Source: Misgurnus anguillicaudatus
Lineage: Eukaryota > Chordata > Actinopteri > Cypriniformes > Cobitidae
Direction: 5' to 3'
Assembly (NCBI RefSeq): GCF_027580225.2
Contig: NC_073361.2
Location: 30,367,001-30,431,000 of the forward strand
Length of the DNA: 64,000 nt
The translations under genes were made by a program, and so were the position numbers. Numbering within the stretch: position 1 is the stretch's first letter; every line of letters starts with the position of its first letter. Positions 11,801 through 23,800 of this stretch are shown here, piece by piece. The notes under the pieces were generated by a model, which was not told the origin of the DNA, searched no databases, and was given only the letters and a program-made list of their open reading frames with translations.

Positions 11801-14800
11801 CGAATGAATGATCTCATTTTGTGATTGGATCAGGTTTGTCAGCAGTAAGGCCGGTCACATCCTGGAGATTGACTATGTCGCTGTAACAATAAAAAACATT
11901 AGGAGGCTCCTCCCAGCTCAGGAAAGCCACGCCCACCGCAGGGAGAAACAAACTTTCAACACAGGTGAGTATGTTTTAACATTTGTATGTTTCTGATTTC
12001 TATTTCTGATTAATTTGTAAAGACTATTTAATATTTTACTAACAGGTCCTGGTATTGCAGTGAACAGCATCAGCTTGTGTGACGAGTTTTGCGTAACAGG
12101 GTCAGAAGACGGATTCATGCGTCTGTGGCCTCTTGACTTCTCATCAGTTATCTTAGAAGCAGGTCGGTATCACTTTTTCGGCCATACATCTGTGTGAAAC
12201 CGTAAAGACGACTTTAAAAGTTTTGTGTTTGTAGAGCACGAAGGTCCTGTCAGTTTGGTCTGTGTGTCCTCCGATGGATCGAGAGTACTAGCAGCCACCA
12301 CCACAGGAAATCTTGGGTATCTGAATGTTGGCAGTCGGGGTTACCATACGCTGATGAGGTCGCACACGACAAGTGTTCTGGGGTTCAGCGTGGACGGCAT
12401 TAGGCAACGTGTGACCACAGTGTCGAAAGATGGCACAGTACGAGTGTGGGACATGGACAGTATGCAGCAGGTCAGTTTTACGTGCATGCACCAATACATA
12501 CTTATATAATTTGATAAGCATGCACATACATTGGTTAATCATGTGCTTGTCCTGTAGCTTTATGATTTTGTCTCTGATGATGATGAGGACAGCCCCTGTT
12601 CAGTTGCGTTTCATCCCAGCATGCCTCACTTCACATGTGGTTCGGGTTCTGGGACTGTGAGAGTGTTTGATATCCAAACATCCAGCTTAATTACCCAGCA
12701 TAGGTACAACACACACACTGCTAAACAGTCTTGTGCAACACTAGCAAAATGTGTAAAATGGAAGTTTTTTGTGTGTTGTTTCAGGCAGCATTGTGGTTCA
12801 ATCGAATGTGTAATATATTCTCCTGATGGTCAATGGTTGTTTAGTGCTGGTTCCCTTGGTCATTTGGTCCTGTACCGAGTGTCTCAGCAGGATCATCATG
12901 TGGTCCGTGTTCTGGGTGAGTAAACGTCCTCAATGCTCTTTCAGTTCTGTACAAATGTATAAATTTATCACATGTAAGAATCACTCGTGTTGTTTGTTTC
13001 GAAGGTAATGTGGTTGCGCAGGGTGTAAATCACGGCCCGGATGTTTTGGCAGTCAGTTCTGACAGCCGCTGTTTAGCTTTGGTTGGGCCGACCGAATATA
13101 CGGTCACGATCATGGAGGCACAGTCACTCAATGAGGTACACAAAAGCAAAATTCTGTTTAGGGATGTCCCGATCCGACATCGGATCGAGGACAGACAACA
13201 TGACCAATCCAATTCCGATATATGCGTTAGCGTGGTTGTTACTGACAAGTTATTAAAAGGAAAACGTATTATAAAAGCACCATAAACGTTTATGCACTTA
13301 TATTCAAAGTCTTTTAATACACTCAATAGCTTCATGTGAAGGAACAAACGCACATTTAAACATATTTAAGATCACAGAAACACTGTAAATTACTCGCAAA
13401 CTGAGTTAATAATCCACTGGTGAAGCGGACGGATGAAACGCGTCATTCACACACGCACACACAAGATAACTTTATGCTATTTTAAAGATCTGATTTTATA
13501 AAGTCTCAGTAAGTGGTTGGATGGATTCAATTCACTTTGTACTGAGCACACGATGCATCTATTCTCTTTGTGTTTTAACAGTTATGAATTTTTCATTGCG
13601 GTGCAAGGATTTCCATGAGAGGATGATTCAGCGCCCAGGAAGCCCATAGGCGTGTACAGGATGATTTAGGCACATCAATTCTGCACCTGGAATGTGCATA
13701 AAACTCCGTTCAAGCGCATTATACCATCTGCACACTAAAGCTTTTTTACTATGACAGTTTTTCGAAATTAGGAAAAAAATATTTAGCATACTTAATTGAT
13801 TAAACGTACCTGTTATATGTTCTCCTAAACACTGCCATGATTAATAATGACTAATGTTTCCTGTAACTTGTAAGTCATTTTAAACTATTAATTTTAACAT
13901 TTTAAAATGATACTATATGTAGCAGAAAGCACTATACACATTTAATTACAATAGTATCGGGCAAAAAAATATTTGGAATTCTGGTATCGGAAATGAAAAA
14001 GTGGGATCGGGACATCCCTAGAAATTTTGTTCATGCATTTGCTCTGAAAAAGCTTAAATAGGTGTGTTTGTTAAGTAGCTTTAAAATATTTCATGCACGG
14101 TAAACACAGAAAAAGGATGGTAAAATTATTCAAGGCATCCTATTCACAAAAAATGCAAGGAAAAAGATATTTGTGACCTGTGCTGGAAAAATGAGTCTGA
14201 ATGTGCACCATCTAATTTTGAGCTACAGGCGAAAGAAAGTATAAAAATTGATTTTGTTCGAAATTAAAGTTTTCATGAAAATAAGTACATTAAGGCCTTG
14301 TCTAGCAATCCCAATGCTATAAATAGTCCTTAAACATCTAAATTATCTTTACTTGTATGTTTTCTGAGAGGTGTACCGTCCTAATGCTTAATCTAATACA
14401 AAGATGCATGCATCCACATGCGCATCTGACATTTTGGTTTCTGTTTTAAAACATGCAGGAATTAGAAAATAAAGAACAGGACTTGATTGATGTTAAAAGC
14501 AGTTATTAAGAGAAATAAAGTTTGGTACCTGATTGATGTAAAAAGAGTTATAATTTATAACTCTTTTTATAATACATTTTTATAGTAAAGAGCGACAAGA
14601 CTCGAAAACAATCTTACTCGTGCTGACTGACAGATCCGAAGCATGCACACAGATGTGTGAGCGTGTGACCCGGATATATAGACATCTACAAAAATTACAG
14701 TTGTAATAGAGGAAGAATAATAATAATAGGACAACTAACAGATACAATAGGCGTCTACGCCACTTCATAACATCTGTTTTGACAAGAATTCATGCATATA

Positions 14801-17800
14801 TATAATCTGTAATGTCTTAAGTGAATGTTTGTTTAACTGTTAGGGAAAATATCTGATGTGTAACATCATATTAGACCCTTGCATTACAGTAGATCTTAAA
14901 GCTGGCTCAATGTCAAAAACAAACAATAAAAGAAAGAACAATATTTTTCCTTATAGATATTGTTTTTGACCAGTGATTTTAAGGTATGAATGCAGTGATT
15001 TTGTTTTTGAACCTTAAAAATCTTTAACTCGATTTTTCTCAAAATTGACTTTGCTGAATTTTCTGAATTTTTATATCTCAGTAAAACATGGCACAGTAAT
15101 ATCAAAGATATTTTACTCGAGATGCGTCAATGCTATTGCTATGAATGGGGGAGATCACTCTAGTCTCGCCTTCCAGTAAAAAGAACCAATCGCACACCGT
15201 TAAAGAATGACATCCTCTCGGGGAGGGACTTTGCGCATGCACAGTATCTGACAGATCTTGCTTTAGCAAACAGGGCGGCACATTGATGTGCCATACCTAA
15301 AAAGACTTGTTGTAATATATGTACCTACATTAATGAAGTTTAATTATGCCATTTCCACTATTTAACCGTTTCGTAATTGTCATTATGTTTTTATTGCTTT
15401 GGCAAATATTACAACAATTAATTGGTTGTCTCTTTTCAGTTACTGCGTGTTGATGTGAGCATTCTGGATGTTGAGAGCACAACGCTAGACTCCGCCCTCA
15501 ATGTGTGCTTCTCTCCCACATCACTATCACACCTGCTCATCGCCACATCAGCCAATAAGATCATTTGGATCAACACTCAAACAGGACAGCTGCTCAGACA
15601 GGTGACAGAGCGTCTCTAACTAGACAAAAACAAAAAATAGGTTAACGTGAGCCAAATTGTAAACCGTCCCAGATTTTGGAATAATGATTAAAATTATTCC
15701 AGGTGTCTAAGGTCCACAAACATCAGTGTGTATCTCTGGCTGTCAGTGAAGATGGACGTTATTTACTCACAGCCGGACAAAACTCTGTGAAGGTTTGGGA
15801 CTACAACATGCATCTGGATATTAATTCACAGGTTTGTTAAGACTCAAATATTGGATGTATTTACGCTGTTTTCATTAATGCTAAGGTCAGGCATGTGCTT
15901 GTTTCTTCTCTAGGTGTTTATTGGTCACTCTGAAGCGATCAGACAGGTGAGGTTCACACCTGATCAAAGGGGCGTGGTCACCGTGGGTGACGCCCTCTTC
16001 TTTTGGGACTTCCTGGCACACCCACAGGAGGCTGATGGGGCACTGTCTCCGCCCCCTAGATCACCAGTTATCTCTCCCTATAGATCAGGTATATTATTTA
16101 AATGATTATTTTGTCTGTGTAGTTGTGTAAGGGACAGCTGCTGTATGATTTCAGTTCTATTGAGTAATATTTAACTTTTCTGTCCAGCACAAAACACAGA
16201 GGGGCTGAATAAAATCACACTGGCCAATGAGAAACCTCAAGAGGGATTAGTGCTGTCTTCCTCTTTGCCACTTATAAATCGCTCGATTGAAAGGAAGGAC
16301 AATGAAGGTGTGCATTTTTTTATATTTTTGTGTCTGTCCATTGAATTATTCTTTAAAAAGTTTGTTTTCCACATCACAGGTTTTCTGCGTATGTGTGATT
16401 CAACTGCTGAACTGCAGCTCAACCATACAACAGGCCACACCCCACCCCCAAAACACGCCTCCTTTCTCCGAGTTAATGAGTGGGTACGGGATGAGGACAC
16501 GCCCACAACCTCAACCAATCAGTCACCAAGGGAAGGTCACACACAAGTGCGTCCAGATTGCTATAAACACTTCAATCCACGTTTTAAGACTTCTGAGCTA
16601 GACCAGGTATATTTTTGGCCATCATTCATTATTATCTTGATTTTGTTTATCCACAATATGTTGTATATAGTGTATATAAACAGACAACATGATAATGAAG
16701 ATGCGATTTATTATTTTTTGGCTTAAGTAAATGACATGTCTCATCCCTCCACAACATTCACTCAAGACTCTGGTGGCCCCGCCCCCAGGACAGGCAGGGC
16801 TGAGTCTGAAGGCTGTGATTGGCTATAATGGCAATGGACGTAACAATATGGTCTGGAATCCAGACACGGGTAAATGCTGCCAATGTTTTGTGCAACTAGA
16901 GCCTAAATCCAGCTTAAAGGGATAGTTCACCCCAAAATAATCATCATTTACTCACTCTTATGTGAGTTTGTAGGTATACAAACCAGTATGTCTTTTTTCT
17001 GATGAACACAAATAAAGATATTTTGAGGAATGTTTACTGTTCGTGAGCACCATTCACTTCCATAATATTCTTTTATCCTGCTATGGAGGTGAATGGGGCT
17101 CACGAAGAGTTTGATTACATGCCTTGAAATATCTTCATTTGTGTTCATCAGAAATGATGACATAATTTCATTTTTGGGTAAACTATCCCTTTAAGTCATT
17201 TTTTAGAGTGTGGGTACACACATTCAGCTGTTATTTAGCTTGCGTGTGTCCATAGGTTTATTTGTGTACTCCTGTGGGTCCATTGTCATCGTTGAGGATC
17301 TTCACACAGGGTCACAGAAACACTGGTTCGGCCATACCGAGGAGATCTCGACGCTCGCCGTAACCCATGATGCACAGGTAACACCTCGGATCAGTCAAAC
17401 ACTTCACTTAAAGTTATCTTGTCAATTAAGAGAAAACGTTTGCATAAAAAACGTGTTTCTGGTGAGTTTTCATGTTGATCTGTAGTAACACGATTATGCA
17501 CTAAATGGTGCACCTACCCAATTTTTACTGAAGCAAATTTTTTTTTTACTAATTTTAAACTCTGTGTATGTTTTGATAATCGTTCTGAATCTGATCTCTA
17601 ACAAAATTCCCAAAATTTCATTTTTGCTAAAAAAAGTTTTTTTAAGAAAAATACTGGCGGGCAATTTTTCAAAAAAAGGCTCACTGGCTGGCAGGGAATG
17701 AGTTAAGGGCGCACAAAGCTCGTCAAAACATGTATTTAGCCCGTCATGTGTGTGGCTTGTCATATTAAAATATGATTTCGGCACGTCATGTAAACGTATG

Positions 17801-20800
17801 TGCATCAGGCGTCATTTCAAAATGATGATAAAGAGAAGGGGTGTAACGATTAACCGTGCAAATGCGCGTTTCTCAATGAATAAATTTGAATGAATTACAG
17901 TGAAATCCTGGCACATCCGAACGCCAGGGGGCGCTCTTGTGCAGAAACTCCCTTTGTGCCACAGAAGTAGTAGTATCACAAACGCTATTCCAGGAAACGT
18001 CTACAGGAATATTTATACGCTGTTCTTCAAATTGTTTCAGGTATTTTCATGATAATAAAGAATATTTTGAATGATTTTTATTTAACGAGTGTTGCTTTTT
18101 TAATTTCACGTTATAAACGACTCAGACTCATAATGATTTTAGATTACTAATCACAGAGCCGTAGTAGGGTGATTCTCACGAAACCATTGAAACACCACGG
18201 CACTAATGATTTTAGCTTTAAAATGTGTAATATAGTAACATTAAAAAGCATCAGAATTAACACAATACTGTGTTCTACCTTGCACAATGTGTGATTTCAA
18301 CATAAGAATTTATAATTGTACATTTTATCTCATTTTCTTCTGAAATTCTCATTACCGCAATGTGTCCGGCTGTGTTTGAACATGCGTTATGTTGTAATTT
18401 AATCAAATTAACACAAAAATATTAAGAAAAAAAATAAATGGATGTTTTGCTAGACTACTTTAGATGACAGAAAAAATATTTACTGAATATTCATGTATAA
18501 TAATAATGAAGAAAAATTAGGAAAATGATGTGTCCATGCCTGATGTTCTCATCCTCCGCAACACTTTTTGAGAACAGTTTAAGCACACATACAGAATTTT
18601 AATAAAGTTTGATTTTGAGTGACCAAGCACATGGACCAGTTACTTTAAGATGGCTACCAGGTAAGATCATTTTTTTACAGTTAATTTGAAATATTGTCTT
18701 GTCAGAATGCTTACACGACATTTTGATTATCATTACCGCAACAGATGCTTATTAAATGTTAATTTAATTAATAGAAGCATAATACTTTGATTTTAAATGC
18801 ATGTGCAGAATCTCCAAATTATGTTCTTTCAGGTTTGTCATGCCATTTTGAAAATATTTCAGTGATGATGTTTTCTGACTGTTGTGGTAATGAGATTTTT
18901 TAGGACTAATTTTTTAAATTATGTTACAAAAAGTGTTAAATGATAAGTAAAAGTTTTTAAATTAATGTTCCCATTTACTCCAGACTTTGTTTTTCAATGT
19001 CTGGTGGGAAAAAAGTAAATTTAAGCAATTTTTACATTTTCATGCTTGACATTTTTAAAACCAAGTTTTTGTGAGAATCACCCAGTACACACACAAGCTG
19101 CGCATGAAACAAAGATTTGCAGCTTTGCGATTCAGAATCGATTTCAGACAGGCATTTTTAATGGTGGACGTGATTGAATCGTTACATCCCTATAAAAGAG
19201 ACGCTCATGTTTGCCCGATACTCACTTAATCTCATGTGTAATTAGAATTTAGTGTTAAGTGAGTATCTTGCGAATATTACATGAACATCTCTTTTATCAT
19301 AAACGCTTTCGACGCGTGTGCAGCAGGCAGGTTTTTTGACATGACGCACGAAGCGTGACGCAACGAATGCATATTTTGACATGACGAGCAACACACGACA
19401 CTTCGAACTAGGGCTGTGCAAAAATACCGATACAGCTAACTAAATAACATTTTCAATGATAGTGTATCGATAATTTAATCTCTAATATCGATATAAATAC
19501 ACACACACACACACCCATATAGCCCCTACTATAGTTGTCGCTGTCCATTCGGCCAATGTCTCAGAGGTTAGCAGGAGTGAGAAAATGGCAGAAAATGTAA
19601 AAACGCCTGCAGCTTTCAAAGCCGACGTGTGGAAGCACTTTGGCTTTAAAAAAATTCAGCTTTATTTTTTTTTTACATTTTTGATAAAAAAGAAAAAGTA
19701 TTGCAATGTACCGCAGCATGCACAGCTTTGTACCGTACTGCATGCACCGTGCCATGTATCGTATCATGAGGCCCTTGCCAATACCCAGCCCTACTCTGAA
19801 CACATATTTTAAATTCGCGCCCCTCGGAAGAGAAGTCACCGGCCGCAACTGACTGTTACAATTATTACACATAGTTACATAGATTACTTTACATTTGTAT
19901 CTGTGTGTACAAAGGATATGATGTCAATGATGGTCCAAGATCTGTTTTACGTGGTAGATGGTGGCATCTGCGTCAGGGGGCGGAGCTTCACACAACAGCC
20001 TCATCTGCATATGGACCGTTTCAGAGGGGTCCTGTAGAAACCGCCTCTCTTACCACAAAGGAGCGGTGCAGAGTCTCGCCTTCTCCAGAGATGACATGTA
20101 CTTCCTGTCATTAGGTCAGTGCATGTGATGTCATGGTACCTGTCTGTAATACATTAAATAATGTCTTTGTATAACTTTGGGAACCATCACATGGTAACTG
20201 TGATGCTGTATATTCGTCTGCAGGTGATTTTTCAGAGGCAATGGTGGCGTTGTGGAGCAGTCGATCATTTGAGCTGCTCTGTACCGTTCAGATGTCTGTC
20301 TCGCTGCACGATGCTGCATTCTGCCCGTTCACGGCTGATAAGTTAACGCTAATCGGCAGTGATGCTGTTTTCTTCACTCGCATACAAACACATGAACATG
20401 GCACTGAGCTTCAGGTGCGTACCGACACAAAAATTGATGTTTAAAAGGTTTAAAAACATAAACATATTTACACTATCACTTACTCGGGGTACACTAAACT
20501 GGTACATCTATGTTATTTTCTTCTACTGCAGGTTCAAAAGGTGGCCTTACCTGATGAGGTGGAGCACGCAGAGGTGACATCACTGTGCTATAACACACGC
20601 CGTATACTGTACACGGGCACGAACAGCGGTCGCGTATGTGTGTGGGATTGCGACACGCAGCGCTGCTTTGTGACATGGGAAGCAGATGAAGGAGAGATAG
20701 GTGCGTGATTGTGTATTATGTAGCTAGTAACATCATGATTGCGTCTTTGTGGAATGATGTCACTAGGAAGTGCTCAAAAATAACTATGTGTGTCTGTAGG

Positions 20801-23800
20801 TGTGTTAAAGTGCAGTGGAAACAAGTTGATCACTGGAAGTAACACCAAAAAAACTGAGGCTGTGGTCAGTGGCTTCAGTCCAGAATCTTATTAACCAAAA
20901 TGAAAAGACGAGCAGTGCAGTACATGATGGGTAAGCAAACATTCTGGTTTCCAATGAACTGGAAAATCTCAGGATGTTGGAAAATATTTGTATGATTATT
21001 CCAAGGCCCCTTTTGGTTGTGTCCTGCAGAAATGGACAGGTTCATTTAGAACGGGAACTGTTGTTGGATGGTACAGTGATCAGTGCAGCGTTTGATGATG
21101 TCATGGACATGGGGATTGTGGGTACGACTGCTGGAACACTGTGGTACATCAACTGGGCAGACAGCAGCAGCATTAGACTCATCAGTGGACACAGGACCAA
21201 GGTAAACTTCGAAAAAGGATTTGTGCCAATCTGATTAGACCCAGTCCAAACTCTCATAATTTAATAATGAGAATTGGAGCTTCAATATATTAATCGGACT
21301 TTAAAAGACCACGTGTCTGTGTATGCAGGTGAACAGCGTGGTTTGTAGTCCCGATGAACATCATTTTGTCACCTGTGGGCAGGATGGTAGCGTACGAGTT
21401 TGGGCTTTAGAAAGCCATGAGTTGTTGGTACAATTTCAAGTTCTCAACCAGGTAAGTTACACACACCTGTTATTAATTATTAAATTGATTTAATTCAGCT
21501 ATGGTTTAGTAGTTTCTGTGTGTTGTAGAGCTGTGAGTGTGTGTGTTGGAGTCCTCCGAGGGGCGTTTATGAGCCCGGCGGGCGAGTGTGTGTTGCGGGA
21601 GGTTACAGTGATGGCACCGTGCGGATCTTCAGTCTGGAGTCTGCTGAGATGGAGCTGAAGCTTCAACCTCATCCTGTAGCTGTGTGTGCTTTGCAATACT
21701 CTCACTACGGTGAGTCTATGTGTGTGTGAGAGATTTAGTGTTGTGTGTGTGTGATCATGGTGTGTTTATGTTTACTATACAGTATGTATGTGTCTGTGTG
21801 TAGGTCATGTGCTGTTGTCTGGTGGTCGTGATGGTCTTATTACAGTCAGCAGTCCTGTAACTGGAGTCACTGTACGTACCTTCAGTGACCACAAGGGGGC
21901 GCAAATCACTGCAATGCAGTGTACCAGCAAACAGGTTTGTGGATGTGCGGGATGTGTAACGGTGCGTTTACACCAGACATGGAAGAAGCGTTAAGTGCGA
22001 GTGATTTACATGTTACGTCGAAGCAAAAACACGATTAGACATGAGGTGGCGCGAATTGAGTGTTTTGAGTGTTGACGCATGATTCGCGTGAAACGCGCAA
22101 GTTGAAAAATCTGAACTTCGGCGGATATTTGTGCCACTTTAACCAATCAGGAGCTTGCTCGAGTATTAACGTGATTACAATTCGTACTTTTATAGAAACA
22201 GGAATTAAAAGGATCTTGTTTGGAAAAAAGTGAGTGAGGAGGTCTGACAATTTGGTAAGTTTATTAAATTTGAGCTATATATTTAAGCAATGTCCTAATA
22301 ACTCTTGAGCTGCGAATGAAGCGAGTAAACTCAAAATGTTCAAGCGTCCAACTATGCGAAATAGTTTTTAATTTTTTCTGCTTCTTCCCCGTCTGGTGTG
22401 AACGCACAGTTAGGTGAAAGACATACATTGTGTTAAATGTTGAAACATTAAATGCCCAGAAATACATTTGGACACGTTGACACATGATTCATTACTGTGG
22501 GTTCACACCAGCCGCGTTTGAGGTGTCAAATTTGCGTCTACCCCATCTAGTTTGCCGCTTGAACATTTTGAGTTTACTCGCTTCATTCGTGGGTGAAATT
22601 CTATTCATCGAGACATTCACGTGGAAATTCACGTCATGGGAGGGCATTCCATGGGCTTCTGCGACTCCGCTCGCTTCCTGTAATTACGTCACTAGTAGAG
22701 CAAGCTCCTGATTGGTTAACGCGGCGTGTTTTTCCGTCAAAATTAAAAAAAATTCAACTTGCCGAATGAGGCGAAATCGCGTCTACCGCGCTAAACGCCT
22801 CATTCGCGACGCGAGACCTCCAGACGTGCGTCAACGCGTCTCTACAGTGACTAAACATTAAAATCACTTAAGCTTGACGCCTCGACTGGTCTGAACGCAG
22901 CATTAAAGCGAGTATGTTAAACTAAAAGGAGGCTGTTAGTATAGACATAAACAGGGTTGCCAGGTTTTCACACCAAAACCCATCCAATTGCTACAAAAAA
23001 TTAGCCCGGTCGCGTTTTCTGTTAAAAATTATGTTTAAAGGGTCAAATCTGCATTTTTGGAAGAGTTGATCTGCTAAAATTTGCATTCCTGGGGCTAAAG
23101 ATCACTTTTTTTGCTGGAAAACTGCACACTTGGAAACCCTTGACATGAACAACTATAAAACAATGGATATTGTGTTTAAAATCAAGTATTTAGACACTGT
23201 GAGGAACTGACTTCATACATCTACTAAAATTGTTTTCACATTTAAAAGTCATTGGAAGTGAAATTAGTAATATTTAAAAGCATTATCATTATTAAAACAT
23301 TATTGTAATATGAAACTTCTGTCATTGTTTTTATTTGTTTTCAAGTTGTTCCAAACCTGTATAAATGTCATTGTTTTGATAAACACAAATGAAGATATTT
23401 CCAAAAACATTAATAACCTTACAGATCTGGGGCACCAATCACTTCCATAGTATTTTCTTACTATGGAAGTCAATGATGCCCCAGATCTTCGTTATTAAAT
23501 TTTTTTTTTAAAGGAAAGTAAATAGTGACAGAATTTTCTTTTTTCAGTAAACTATCCTTTTAAGGCATGATCTCTGAAAGCCAATGTTGATATTTGAAAT
23601 CACCTAAACATACACGCCCCTACCCCAATAGAATCTGGACCTTCTGTTAATAGACCCGCCCCACACATACGCAACCCAGGCAACGATGTTGGTTAGTAGA
23701 CGCGCACCTTACTGCTGATTGGCTGCAAGTGTGTTTTGGTAGTTGGCCCGACACTCTTTTCCAAAGCGTTTTTCAGATATCGTGCACTCCGCCTTTAAGT

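Noticed and set aside
16250..16726. A 158-codon open frame
   Set aside because: It is wdr90 exons 26 and 27 read through the intron between them; GT-AG junctions and WDR90 exon phases explain the parts.
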